From Boletus sp. NGJ (taxonomy: Eukaryota > Basidiomycota > Agaricomycetes > Boletales > Boletaceae): a DNA stretch of 64,000 nucleotides. The notes beneath the pieces are model-generated. The model saw nothing but the letters and a program-made list of their open reading frames with translations, had not been told where the DNA came from and did not search any database. Positions 1 through 11,599 of this stretch are shown here, in pieces. Numbering within the stretch: the first letter of the stretch is position 1; the number at the start of each line of letters is the position of its first letter. Position numbers and translations under genes: made by a program. The stretch spans positions 434,001 to 498,000 of the forward strand of contig JAGTXK010000229.1 in assembly GCA_019096195.1 (NCBI GenBank), given 5' to 3'.

Positions 1-541
1 TGCCCTGACCTCAATGGGTTGCAAAGCAAACAAAGAAGCTAGTGATTATGGCAATCACTAGCACAATGAGAAGCAATGCCTCTAGCGTTAACTTCTAGAA
101 ACAGAAGTTGGTGGAGAAGTGGGGATGATAAACACTCAGGTTGATTAGTGTAGATCAAGGTTAGGGAAATACATGAAGGGTGGACGGGCAGGCTCTCTAT
201 TATATAAGGTGATATGGGATCGAAGATCTAATATTACCATAAGAAAGACTTGGAACATTAGACAAATGGGAGTTTGGAAATACTCTGTGTATGAGAGAGC
301 ACAGCCAAGAAGGTAATGTCTATGATTGGATCAAAAGGTGAAACAGAGAAGGCGAAATAGAGGGCTGTGTCACAGCCATGGGGGCAGTGTTGCATTGTCT
401 AGAAGCAGGCAGGGTAAGGCAGTGCTTGTGTCGGTGTCAGAGGGAAATCCCATGTCAGAGGGATCCAAGAGGAGGTCATCCCAGAGTCCAGAAGAAGTTG
501 ATGGTAGGAAAAAAGGTATGCCCCCTTCTATAACCGTAACA
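1..541 (-). mobile_element. partial LTR, running off the window edge
   Basis: Read on the minus strand this starts with TGTTACGG-like sequence at 541 and matches the LTR at 54581-55321 along most of its length, including the segment near 30-110 that matches about 55040-55150. It is the first of eight related LTR-type copies here. Its far end lies outside the window, so it cannot be called solo or part of a full element. It is a CpG-poor fossil with no coding sequence. Confidence 0.7.
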
Positions 542-2289
542 CCAGATAACCTTTTTGTATATCCTGTTGATTGCTAGGTAAACATGATACTCTTGATTGG
601 TGTCCTCTGCGAACTGCCTCACTTTCATGTTGTTATAGATCTCTAAGGTGCTGTTCTCCAAATATGACAGGAGTATCTCAAAGGAGCTCATATTCATCTG
701 GATGATCAAATTGTAACCTATTATAGTCTAAGTTACTGTTATGACTACTCTGGGTAGAAGTAGTAAGACAGTAGTGTTGGGGTTTGTGGTAGACATTGTC
801 TGTCAGGAAGTTGATGAGACAAGTCAAGGGCTATGTCCTGTTGTTGTTGGGATGGTAGATTGAGGTTGGTGTCCAATGAACTTTCTTTGTTCTCAGTATT
901 CCCTTTGTCAGTGGGGGTGTCTCAGCATGTGTACAAGAAGTCCACCAATTAGAGTTTAGGGTTAGTCATTGGCAAGGAATGGTGATGGAGGACTATAACA
1001 GCGATAGTCTCATTGAGAAGAATTTACACCTTTTGTTATGACTACTCTGGGTAGAAGTAGGCATTAATTTGAATACATTGAGTAGCAACTAGCTACTGAA
1101 GACATGAGGTAGTAATGAAGGCTATGAGACCAGAGATCTCTAAGATAGAGTCTTCCTTGTTATGGTTGTGAGTTTGTTTGGGAGAACAAACTCACAACTC
1201 AGAAGAAGCATTCTGTTGAGAGTGGAACAACAACTCTTAGAATTCCCAGAGGACAAAGATGAAAGTTCACCAAGTAGGTGTAAATTGTCAGAGTTGTAAG
1301 TTACATGGGGGTTATATATTTACTAAGCATGGAAATGGGAATGACTAAGCTGTGGACATAATAAACCCTATGAAGCAAAGAATAAGTGGCATTAAAAGTA
1401 CACAACATGGAAGATGAAAGGTAATTGCACAGAGTCCCACTTTGTGATGGAAGGCAAGGCATGAGAAGATAAGAATGCAAACAATGACAAGGCAAGAATG
1501 AAGAGAAGAAAGGAAAGAGGGATCATAACAGTTACTCTCCTTTGCCAACATAGCAGCTCTGCTGACACAAAGTCTATTAAGTAGGGCAATATATCTAGGG
1601 TCATTGAGTGCTCTGATGTTTTGCTTCAGCTTGACAATATGTGTAAGTTATTGCTATATTGATGCCTCAAATAAACTCTGATGTCCTTTAATGATTTCAG
1701 TAGTGCAACAGGCTAATCATCCAAGAAGATTAGACACATAGTGCAGCACTGCCAATAGGTCACAGTTGGTCTAGAACACCTGTGAAAATCACATTGACCC
1801 CACCAAAAGATTTGTTTATGGCATTCAAATTACCCTTCTGTCCACATGTGATATGCTCTGAAATTTGGCAAAGAAGTTCTATGGAAACCATGGAGATTTT
1901 GTAAATTTTCCCAAATTGATTGTGGATCTGACTCTCTACTGGCAGTATTCCCATAAAAGATTTTCTGGACAACCACATCATTTGAAGAGTGCAACAATCA
2001 CCTTAATAACATGGCTCTTTTCAGAACCTCCAATCTCTATGATAAAAACTAACATTTGCATTATTGTGCAAAATGCAAAGTGCTCTGCCACTATATAAAT
2101 GCACAAGATTGTTCTTTGTTATGATCAAGTAAGAATTCATTATGCACTTTCTCAATTGCTGTGTAAAGCTCCTCTTTTGTCATCATCAATGTGTGTACTG
2201 TATGGCCTCTGACTGGACATCATCTAGTAATTCCATGATGTTTATCTGTGAATCATGAAGCATATGTTGTTTCTTAGAATACTTATCAT
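542..2289. other. gene-poor stretch, no recognised gene
   Basis: No recognisable protein, RNA gene or complete element was seen. Short open frames on both strands have no motif. The only clear structure is a 27-bp direct repeat at 737-763 and 1034-1060, beginning TGTTATGACTAC, with identical copies about 300 bp apart. The sequence is AT-rich with few CpG sites, like the old relics around it. Confidence 0.5.
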
Positions 2290-3325
2290 CATCATTTTCA
2301 GCTGGACAGAGACACTTTTTTTTTCCCCTCTCCCATGAATTGTTTATGGACATTTATTGTATCTGTCATGTCTTGCTCTATTGGAGTGCAAAGTCTATGC
2401 ATTGTCAATGGCCCTAGTATCACTTTCTTTGAAAGGCAGTGTCTTTGACTTATACTATAAACTTGTTTTTTATCTTCTGTCAAATAGTGTCTCATATTCC
2501 AATTCATCTTGTTTTCATCACTATTCTGTAATGCTTTCCTCTAATGCTTCTGCATCATTTAACTTGACATCTTCTTGAAGCAGCATTGAGAGAGGAACAC
2601 CACCAATGAGGATATCATTATCAATGTTGATCTCATTATTGCCCTTGTGTTGACGTCCATTGTGAAAGAACTCTGATATCTTATTTGCTTTTACATCTCG
2701 ACATTCTGAGTTGACAACCATATTTGCCATCAATTTTTGGGAATAAGGACTAAACTCTACATGATTAAATGCATCTAGCCACATCTCATTGACAGATCTC
2801 AAATTGTCATATGATTGTCAAGGTTTAAAAAGTAGCAAGAGGTATTGATAGTGCTTGTCATCATCAGGCACATTTCCTATCAATCTGGGTAGACCATCTC
2901 CAAGAATAACAGGCACTGTTGCAATAGTACAAAGTTTGAGTTCATGTGTCTGATATTGTGAATGATTCTTGATCACAAAAGTATGCTGCAGAGTGTGTGG
3001 CCAACCCTAACCATGATGTTGAAGATCTTCTTGGGTATCCTCATCACTATCATCTTCATCAGGTCCTGTTGTTGCCTTAAGTTTTAACCTTTCACAGGAG
3101 ATGATTAAGTAACCAGAAAGGAACAATGTAAGCAAATCACCTTTTATGTTCATTCAATAAAGTCCTACAATGACATATTGTCTAAAAGTAGTTCCAATGG
3201 CCACATATGGTAAGAACATCACTGAACAAGCTAGGTTCACTGGACATGACATCCAAAGTGATTTCATCCTTTTAATCATCTTCACCCTGTATAGACTCAT
3301 TTATTTGCTGCCATACTCCCCCAAC
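2290..3325 (-). pseudogene. Helitron-type replicase/helicase relic, middle part
   Basis: On the minus strand about 3010-2521 reads KLCTIATVPVILGDGLPR, then a stretch with LLLLFKPW, then FSPYSQKLMANMV and ECRDVKANKISEFF. This pattern (GDGLPR, LFKPW, ECRDA/VK) resembles the segment before the PIF1 helicase domain of fungal Helitron proteins. No Walker A motif or complete helicase domain follows, so it is a fragment. Stops interrupt it. The Tc1 element at 3328-5071 inserted at its upstream edge. The assignment rests on remembered family motifs. It is separate from the helicase C-terminus at 31036-31896, which lies on the other strand. Confidence 0.5.
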
Positions 3326-3327
3326 TA

Positions 3328-3445
3328 CAGTAACTTCCAAAATTGAGTCAATGTTTTGAGATTTTGGAGTATTAGCTATATAACTCAGGAACATGAACAA
3401 ATAGAACCAAAGTATAAGTGGGTGCCTAAATGTGCCTGCCCCTGG
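3328..3445 (+). repeat. left terminal inverted repeat of the Tc1 element
   Basis: About 118 bp, starting CAGTAACTTCCAAAATTG and ending in CCTGGCTA. It is the inverted match of 4953-5071, with a handful of substitutions. Long TIRs of this size occur in several Tc1-like families. Confidence 0.88.
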
Positions 3446-3689
3446 CTATTTGCAAAAAATTATTTATATAATTTGAGTATGTATCCATGGCGATATCATC
3501 AATTTAATTTCATATGTCATTGACTCAATTGTATAACTACCTGTCAGATCTATCAAAGGTGGACAGCTGTCATACATATGTAACCCTTGATGGAAGTATG
3601 ATACATGGTTACCATAGTTGCTATATCTTAGTAATCACTTCAATTGACACTATTTAAAGGCTGGTTTAATCTCTCATGCCTTTCAAATT

Positions 3690-4707
3690 CACTATGCATT
3701 CCACTCCCTCTTCTCAAAAATAAAACATTCTTTCTCTGGCCTCTAACGGTCATTCTACTTGTCATATTGCCTCCAAACTAGGTTATCCAGTCTACTGTCT
3801 CCAGGATACTCAGGGATCTTCTTCCCAATAGATCAATACCTCTTTCTGGCTGTCCCTTCAAGCTTTCAGCCACTTCTCAGCATGCTATCATCACTTAAAT
3901 CACCATAGGCAGAGCTGCCAATGCTGTCCAGGCTACCCATCATATCAATTCCATCATTTCTAGTCCAGTCTCCTTACAAATAGTGAGAAGAGTCCTCAAA
4001 AAACATTCATTCAAGGCTGCAACAAAGAAGAAAAAGCCACTTCTTACTGCAAGAAATAAGAAGAAGCATTTAGCCTTTGCTCTAAAGTATCATGAATGGA
4101 CTATTGAGGACTGGAAGAGGGTTATTTAATCAGATGAGACCAAAATAAACAGAATAGGGTTAGATGGAAAGGAATGGGTATGGAAATAGGCAGGTGAGGG
4201 CCTTATTAACAGAGAGGTTTAGGAAACAGTGAAGTTTGGAGGAGAAAATATCATAATATGGGGGTGTATGGGTTGGGAAGGTGTTGGCACCTTGCAGAGG
4301 TTGAAGGGAGGATGGATGCCAATCAATATGTGGACATTTTGAAGGACAACTTGCTTCCCAGCTTGGAGGAATCTGGAATTTCTCTAGAGGATGTGATTTT
4401 TCAACAGGACAATGACCCCAAACATACCTTCAAAACAGCCAAAACATGGATGGAGGACAATGATATCAATCTCCTGGATTGGCCTCCACAATCTCCAGAT
4501 CTTAATCCTATTGAACACCTTTGGCATCACATCAAAAAGGAGCTTGCCAAGTATTCAAGACATGCCAAAGGAGTATGGGAGATTTGGGCTAGAGTGGCAG
4601 AAGTATGGAACAACTTAGATCCAGAGGTGTGTCAGAATTTGATTGAAAGCATGCCTAGGAGGATTCAGGCAGTGCTTAGAGCAAAAGGAGGCTATACCAA
4701 GTACTGA
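3690..4707 (+). pseudogene. Tc1/mariner transposase, broken
   Basis: The family cuts and pastes DNA using a DDE catalytic triad. The best-kept part is 4290-4707: VIFQQDNDPKHTFKTAKTW carries the second Asp, and the catalytic Glu follows in SPDLNPIEHLW. Thirty-four residues separate them, the DD34E spacing of Tc1. The first Asp lies in SDETK near 4131. A helix-turn-helix-like N-terminus (SNGHSTCHIASKLGY) is legible near 3745. In-frame stops lie in the N-terminal half and near 4127, 4188 and 4221, and the frame shifts near 4290 just after IIIWGCMG. The normal stop TGA is at 4705-4707. It is about 340 codons, usual for the family, and cannot make active protein. Confidence 0.88.
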
Positions 4708-4727
4708 TAATATCCAAATACCCTTTT

Positions 4728-4950
4728 CAATTCAAAAGTGAAAAAACCCTTTCCATGGTATTACTGTTTCATATTGATCATATCTCCACAGCCTGTGGAC
4801 CAAATCACATGACGTAGGGAGCAATCTCGTAGCCAAGAGTATGTACTATTTATAACTCCACCAAAGCTAAGCGGAATTCCCACAGTGTGTGGTGGTGTGC
4901 TTCGCACACCACATTGAGGGTTGGCATAGAACGGGTTTTTGGAGTCACTG
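4728..4950 (-). mobile_element. MITE, copy 1, inside the Tc1 element
   Basis: A 223-bp non-coding unit matching 16543-16764 in reverse orientation. Read on the minus strand it starts TA-CAGTGACTCCAAAAACC and ends near CACTTTTGAATTG. Its inner ends carry an inverted AAACCCTTTCCATG-like pair. The first bases (CAGTGACTCCAAAA) resemble the host Tc1 TIR (CAGTRACTTCCAAAA), suggesting the same transposase could recognise it. It also holds a short hairpin, GGTGTGC-TTC-GCACACC. Confidence 0.75.
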
Positions 4951-4952
4951 TA

Positions 4953-5071
4953 GCCAGGAGCAGGTACATTTAGGCACCCACTTATACTCTGGCTCTATTT
5001 GTTCATGTGTCTGAGTTACATAGCTAATACTCCAAACTCTCAAAGTATTGACTCAATTTTGGAAGTCACTG
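4953..5071 (-). repeat. right terminal inverted repeat of the Tc1 element
   Basis: Inverted match of 3328-3445. It starts CCAGGAGCAGGTACATTTAG and ends GGAAGTCACTG next to the TA duplication. The MITE at 4728-4950 abuts it with a TA between them. Confidence 0.88.
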
Positions 5072-5073
5072 TA

Positions 5074-5629
5074 CAATCCCATCAAGTAAGCATTTTCCAC
5101 TATCAAATTATACTTGTGCCAGAATGACACAGATCCATCAATGATGGCTATCATTTCATGCTTGTCAGAGTATCACCCCAAACAAGGCAGCAGGTTATTT
5201 TCAAGCATCTGGATATATAGTGTAGTACTAGTATATAAGCACTACTACTACCTTGTATGAAAAGCAGTTGAAATATATAATTGTTCTCCTTCTCCTTACC
5301 AGTGTCCATGTCCTCAATAACAACAAAGCCCTTTGGAATGGGCAGCCACTAATTCTGTACATCACATTTGTAGTATAGATCATAATCAATGCCTAACAGG
5401 CCTGTATCATCATCAACTTGCATTGGTGGTCCCAAAAAGTGACATCCACCACCATCATGGTATTGCTTTTTGTATGTGAACCTTTCTTTGATGGTTGGCC
5501 TAACTTGCTGCCATGCTCAGTACCTGACAATGTCGAGGTATTGCTCTGCTTTCATTTGGCATCAGGGTCATTCCACCAAGCAATACTGCCTTTTTTGAGG
5601 TGGATAATGCCACCCATTGAGAGACCAAT
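5074..5629. other. unassigned coding relic between Tc1 and an LTR
   Basis: Minus-strand reading gives patches that look once-coding, such as GPPMQVDDDTGLLGIDYDLY and WLPIPKGFVVIEDMDTGKE, broken by stops and frame changes. I do not recognise the family. It may have been continuous with 2290-3325 before the Tc1 insertion, but no shared motif proves this. Confidence 0.3.
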
Positions 5630-6340
5630 TGTTACGCTGGGTAACAATGTGACACATTCCTGTATAATCCCCCTGTTGGATTATAGGACTAGCAGGACTT
5701 GAGGGAAATATCTACCTCCAGAGGCCCAAGGTTTCCTCTGACTGGGGACCAACTGCTAGCTTTATGTAGAATCCTCTCGTTACCTCTACGACCAATGGCA
5801 GAGTCTTGGATTTACCATGGTGGTGCGATCCTTCGTGAAGGATGGGCAGACCGGATACAAAGGCCAGAGATAGTTGCCTTCCATCAGCTAGTCTTCTGGG
5901 CTTATATTGTCTAGTGCTGGTGGCGGAGTCCCGGGCTTGCTGGGTCAGTGGCAGAGTCCTGACTGACAATGATCAACCACTGTTGGTCATTGGAGTTGCC
6001 GAAGCTTTAGGAGCCTGTAATGGCAATGACGGCACACAAGTGTGAAGTGATGAGAAGGATGATCACAAGCACGAGGGCGATCACCTCTAGAGCGTGGAAG
6101 GACGGCTTCTGAGGTGAAGTGGAACCTTAGCAGGAGAAGCTCTGTAGATTACATGGGAAGGGATGTAGATCTAGGTTAGAGTTACATGAAGGGCCCACGT
6201 CCCTATTTATAGGCCCGACCTGTCTAGGGCAGGCTTCATAGCAAATATAGTAATCGTTAGTCTCAGACGAAAGATTACTATAAGCGGATCAAGGCATGAG
6301 TCAAAATGGGAAGGTAGGAATACTAGGCTAAGCACAGTGT
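5630..6340 (-). mobile_element. truncated LTR of the solo-LTR family
   Basis: It starts TGTTACGCTGGGTAACAATG at 5630 and follows the copy at 29626-30632 closely for about 700 bp. Similarity stops near 6340, so the U3-side part is missing. It is a fossil with no coding content. No target duplication could be paired because one end is lost. Confidence 0.75.
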
Positions 6341-7110
6341 GTAAAAAGTTGAGGTAGTTGCTGTCATTGATGGAAAATTGCAGTTCTTTGATCTTGACAG
6401 ACTTCTCTTTCTTTGATCTTGGCACTTTGCCCTTAGTAGATGCCTTTTTCTTGAGGAGGGAATAGATAGTAAGGAAGATTGTAGATAGTGAAAGCCCCAC
6501 CCTACATAGACCCACACGACCACTAGTCTACCTGCATGTACTGTCCAGCAAGAGGCACCATCTCATTGGACAATAAATAAGGATCAAAAAAAAAAAAAAA
6601 AGAAAGATTGTAAATATGTAGAGTTCCTCTGATTCACAGGCTGGTGACAATGGCAGCATAGTGTGGATACAGTACAGGTCACAGTCAGTCACAAGTGGCT
6701 AATTGCACACATGTAGGCTAGGCACAACCAGGCTCCTACTCTGACAGTTTCTAACAAGTCAAATTCTCAAATGTATTTTCCACATCACTTTGCAAACAGC
6801 TGTAAAATACTACTTGAGCTGATTGCATACCTTTTCTGCAAAGACAGTGGTATGATAGACTCTTAGGGATTGTGAGAAACCTGCACTGTCATTGTGGTAT
6901 GGTGCACCATATTGTTTGAATGAAGTGAATGTGTTTTGTTTGAGGGCACCAATTGCCAATGGAGTGTCCATTGGGACCTCACTGGAGCCATGGGTGATGG
7001 ATTGCATGGGAAGAGCAGGAGAGCTCAAGTTGAAAGGAGAGTCACGATTAGAAGTCTTGGGGATGACCACACAGGGTGTTTCTGGTAAGTTTTCAGACTT
7101 CATCTAAATG
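6341..7110 (-). pseudogene. unrecognised coding relic, split by a SINE-like insertion
   Basis: On the minus strand, 7103-6810 is open for 97 codons (MKSENLPETPCVVIP at the start) and a basic patch KKKASTKGKVPRSKKEKSVK followed by ELQFSINDSNYLNFLHTVL lies near 6460-6340. The latter reads like a once-functional domain, but I cannot name it. The insertion at 6488-6601 and the LTR at 5630-6340 both interrupt it. Function unknown. Confidence 0.35.
6488..6601 (+). mobile_element. SINE-like retroposed insertion with poly(A) tail
   Basis: About 98 bp of non-coding sequence ends in AATAAATAAGGATC followed by 16 A residues (6586-6601). The flanks 6474-6487 (GAAGATTGTAGATA) and 6602-6616 (GAAAGATTGTAAATA) look like a 14-15 bp target duplication with two differences. 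A poly(A) tail plus a long duplication is the signature of LINE-driven retroposition. No tRNA-like A/B box could be identified with confidence, so it may instead be a short retroposed transcript. Confidence 0.55.
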
Positions 7111-7537
7111 TGATCACATGTTAGTGTATCATCCATCTGGACTTCACTGGCCTGATTTCCAGCAAGAGACTCAGAGTCTGATTGTATCTTAATGGTGACT
7201 ATAGAATGAAATAGTGAAAAAAGGAGAAGCCTAAGGGCTACAAACTTGTGCTGTTGAAAAAGGAAGTGACAAAATTAGCAGTCTGGTAACTGGTAATCAC
7301 TGGCACCAGAGTTAGTATCACCTCATTTTCTGCTCCATCCAGATTTATCTAATCATTTCCGTTGATGATGTTCAATGTGCTCAACTAATCACATGGTATG
7401 TAGTATGGAAAACATGTGTTTATTGACATTATTACCTTCAGGTTGCCATATGTGCTTGCCTCCAAGTCCACTGGCACTCTGACAGGCTATAGATCCTTCA
7501 AGTCCCTTCTGTTCACCATCATTTGCCACACCCAAGA

Positions 7538-10500
7538 ATGCCAAAGTGTTCCCAGTGTCTCAAAGACTTTGTGACCACTTGTGGTATTACTGCCCATGTT
7601 ACACAGCAGGGCTTCAAGTGCAATGCTTGGTAGTGGGAGTGGCTTGGACCACATCTTTCTATCAACTTTCCATTGTTTGACAATGACATAGATGCCATGC
7701 TGTCTGACCCAATTCCATCATTCCCAACACAAGATTTACAGGCTTACAACAACATTGATGTTCCATCCAATCCTTCACCTGCTGAGGACTTATCCAACTC
7801 AGACAAGTTGAACTTCTCATTCAACAAGACAGGCCATGATGGAGAACCTCAGACGGCTTCCATAGCCAAATCCAATGCCTTTCTTACACAGCTAGGCCAA
7901 GGCTGCAAAAGCAAGTACTTTTTACCTGGGTGGTAAACCATTTCTCAATTGCTTTAAAATAGATCACCACTCTACACTCCATTGAATGAACCTACATTTC
8001 CCATTTGCAAATCTTGAAGATTGGCAGATGGCCAATTTCCTCCTGCAATCCAACCTCAGCATGCTAAGAATCAATGAGTTTTTATCACTGGCTTTGGTAA
8101 GTCTCAGTCATTATATTGCAATTTTCTATTGACACCAATTTTTAGATGCACACTTTTCCACTCTCATTTTGGACTGCCAAGGAACTTTGTGGCCAGGCAG
8201 AGCTTCTTCCAAGTGGACCATGTTGGAATTACAGGATCATCTCTATGTCCCACTCAACCAAGAAACCAACCATTCTTTACTACCATGATTCCCTCAATTG
8301 CATTGAAGCATTGTTCAACCACCCCTACTTTGCCAGTTCTATGAATTATGTTCCATTTTGCATATTCACAACCACAAAGAAGATTGTTCAGGAATACATT
8401 GAATGAATGAGTGGTGGTGTAGTATGGAATACTCAGATAATCTCTCTCTACCTTCTTTGAGTCCATTGTCATATGTATTGACTCAACCTAGTTCAAACTT
8501 TCACAGAACACTACATTATCCTATCATTGGACAAAACTAACATTATGAATATGTGTGGAGGAAAGGTCACCTACCCACTGCTCATTAGCCTCACCAATAT
8601 CAGAGTGAGCATCCACAACAAGGCCTTATCACATGCATTTTTACTCACCACTCTAATATCATGTATTGAATTTCTTCATAGAATGAAGAGAATACAGTTT
8701 GTACTGGGCATGCATTTTTTTCATGACTGCCTTGACATTATCATGGAACCCCTCAAGATTGCTGCCCAAATTGGATGGATGGTGTCCAACCCACTTGGAA
8801 ACCTTCCATTTTGTTTCACTCCACTGGCCATATACATCACCCATAACCATGGCTAGCCACAAAGATTTTGGCAATGCATTCCACCATCCACCATGTACTG
8901 GCACAACAATGCTCTCTTAGCTCTCTCACATTCAATGTGAACCAAATGATGTGCTATGTTATTTTACCCAATATATACTGTTCAGGCTGAATGGGGTAGT
9001 GGTTCTTTTCTGGCACAATTGGCCTCATTCTAATCCTGCTCACTTCATCTCTCAAGAAGGGTTGCACCACTGATATCAGTTCTCTTGGAATCATGATGTT
9101 GGATGGTGCAAAAATGCTCTCGGCTTGCAGGAGCTTGACATCTGCTATTTCATTTTGCACCCAATTGTTGGCTTGTGTCATTTCAAGAGTGGTATAACCA
9201 CTCTGAAACAGATGAATGGTTCAGCTCAACATGACATACAGCACTACCTAGTTGCCATTATTACTGGTGCTGCATCATTTGATGTAGTTACTGCTATCCA
9301 TGCCCTAATGGATTTCTAGTACTTGGCTCAGGCAACAATGGTCACATCACTTGCTTGTGACAAGATAAGCACAGCTCTTTCCAAATTCCATGATCACAAG
9401 CACACAATCATTGACAAGGGCTCATGAAGTGGAGCAAAGAGTGGCACTACTCTACCATATTGGAAGATTTCAAAACTCAAGTTGTACCACAATGTTGCTG
9501 TGCACATCAGCCAACTTGGCATGCCTGTGCAATGGTCTATGGATACTACAGAGCATGCCCATATTGATGTTATCAAGCAGCCTGCATCCATAATGAACAA
9601 TCAAAACTATGACTCTCAGATTTATTGCTACCTTGATCATAGTGAGAGATGCTGGCTTTTCCAGATAGTGACCAAGCTAGCAAGTACTACAGCCAACTCA
9701 AAGGCTGATAACAACCTAGATTCAATTCTCAATGCTGCCAAGGATCCTGGTCCACATGAAGATAACAATAACTATCCATTGAAGATCCTGGATGATCTCT
9801 GATCACCTTCACACCTTCTTCCTGACCTTTTTGCCACTGTAGAGGCACTTCACTCAGGCAGTACCAGCTCTGTTCTGCATCCACTTTGCACCTTCACTTC
9901 TGGTCATACTGCCTCTCACCTCAATTATGACCCCTTCATCAACCAGATTCCTATTGAAAAGGTAGTAGAGATGTTCAACCTTCCAGATCTACAATCTGCA
10001 CTTGCAGATTTCCTGAACCATGATGGTATGCACTTGCACTCATTCAAAGGTCAGAGATGCTCTCCCTTGGATACACATTTCCCATTCAATGACCTTCAAA
10101 TCTGGTACAAGGTGTTACACTGAGTAACAAGTGACATGTTCCTGAGTAATTGACCACCTAGTGGATTACTGGACTAGCTGGACTTGAGCAAATGGCTCCC
10201 TAGGTCCGAGTTCCTAGGTATGGGGACCAACAGCTAGCTTTACGTAGAGCCTTCCTTGGGGCTGGAGCCTTTTCTACAACCAATAGCGGAGTCTTGGGCT
10301 TTGACAATGGTGGTGCAGTTCTATAGAGGCATAGACCTATCATATGCGATGATGTCAATGGTGGAGTCTTGGACTTGAAGATAGTGGTGCAGTTCTATCT
10401 GTACAGACCTCTGTCTGTGTTGGTGTTGCTGCTGGTTAGGCATGCAAATGGGTGGCGAGAATGCCACACAAATGTGATGTGATTAGGAGCAAGATCACGA

Positions 10501-11590
10501 GCACAATGGTGATCACTTCCAGAGTGGATGCAGGTGTCTGAAGTGAAGTGGAACCAAGGGTTTGGTAGATTTACACAGGAAGTAATGTGTAGATTAAGGT
10601 TAGATAGACACAAGGGGGATCAGCTAACTATATATAGGTCTCTACCACTTTAGGGCAGGCATAAGCGGAGTTACCATAAAGGGAAATAAGAGCTGAATCG
10701 GGAACAAGGCTGGGAGTGATGGAATATGGGCTATGTATGAGAGAACATAGCCGAGGAGGCAGTGTCTGATGTGAAGCATAGATAAAGGATGAAACAGGAA
10801 ATGAAAAGGACACAGGATAAAAGGAATAGCCATCAGAGAGATTTGAGATCTTGTAGATGGCCACTCACTGCCTAGAAGGCAGTGTCGTCGAGGGAGGTGC
10901 TGAGCGCCAGATGTTCTTCCATGAGGAAGCTTTCCCCTGTCATCTCTGAGGAGTCGAATAAGAGGTCTTTCCACAAGTCATCAAGGGAAAAAGGTGTACC
11001 CCCTTCATTATCCATAACAAGGTTCACATTCAATAGAGGCTGTATTATGATCCAACTTCCTGTGTGCCTATGTTCACAATTAATGCTCATCCACCTGACC
11101 ACACATGGGAATATGGCCATTATGATGCAGTGATCTTGCAAGTCAATAATCAGCATGAATGGCCTTTTAGTAGTTTTATAGGTATGTAAGTACCAATGCC
11201 CAGCCATGAGATAGTACTAAAACTTGTCAAGGTCATTCCACTATCAAAGTACATCTTATTATGTGTTCTCTCCCTCCCAGAGGCCAGTGTTACATCTGGG
11301 CCAATTGCTTCCTCATTTATGCTCAAAGGTATAATACTATCCATTAACCACAAGGGAATATTGACTGAGCAGCAGGGATGCTTGCACTGACGTTGTCATG
11401 TGTTTCTTGGGAGAATATTTTGGTAATGTCTTTTCTGTGAATCAGATTAGATCATACACTCACCTTGTACTCCATTTTGATGAGATTGCTGATGTTCACC
11501 TTTATAGATATGAATAGTTTTCATTTAGCCCAGTTATTCTGGTTGAACAGCTACTTCGACAAAGAGTTCTACTATGCTATTTCATTGTAA
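7538..11590 (+). pseudogene. Plavaka-type (CMC) DNA transposon transposase, copy A, decayed
   Basis: The reading starts MPKCSQCLKDFVTTCGITAH (C2H2-like zinc finger) at 7538. It continues through blocks typical of Agaricomycete Plavaka proteins: TAKELCGQAELLPSGP (8165), TKKPTILYYHDSLNCIEALF (8260), SLDKTNIMNMCGGKVTYPLL (8520), EPLKIAAQIGWMVSNPLGN (8750), PVQWSMDTTEHAHIDVIKQP (9520), NNQNYDSQIYCYLDHSERC (9600), LQIWYKV (10090) and a terminal FWLNSYFDKEFYYAISL just before a stop at about 11583. The length of about 1050 codons fits the family. Many stops and frame changes interrupt it, so it is dead. A solo LTR (10113-11019) sits within it, with KV-RFTFN resuming after the LTR. Element ends were not found. 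Confidence 0.78.
10113..11019 (-). mobile_element. solo LTR inserted in the Plavaka relic
   Basis: It starts TGTTACACTGAGTAACAAG and ends ACCCCCTTCATTATCCATAAC. CAAGG precedes it, and CAAGG is also found at the right junction overlapping the final CA, so a 5-bp duplication is likely. It belongs to the same family as 24410-25377. The insertion is younger than the Plavaka element. It is an old, CpG-poor fossil. Confidence 0.82.
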
Positions 11591-11599
11591 CAAATTATT

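Larger units (their letters stand above)
3328..5071 (+). mobile_element. Tc1/mariner-type DNA transposon with TIRs and TA duplication
   Basis: The element begins CAGTAACTTCC at 3328 and ends GGAAGTCACTG at 5071. It is flanked by TA at 3326-3327 and 5072-5073, the target duplication expected of Tc1/mariner. Inverted repeats of about 118 bp match with a few changes. Between them lies a broken DD34E transposase on the plus strand and a separate 223-bp MITE (4728-4950) inserted at the inner edge of the right TIR. The native element is therefore about 1.5 kb. It lies beside a Helitron relic. Confidence 0.88.

Noticed and set aside
5630-6340. Second full solo LTR with its own duplication
   Set aside because: Similarity to family members ends near 6340 before the expected terminus, so it is a truncated copy.
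10872-11207. 111-codon minus-strand frame
   Set aside because: It spans the junction of a solo LTR and the plus-strand Plavaka relic, so it is chance.
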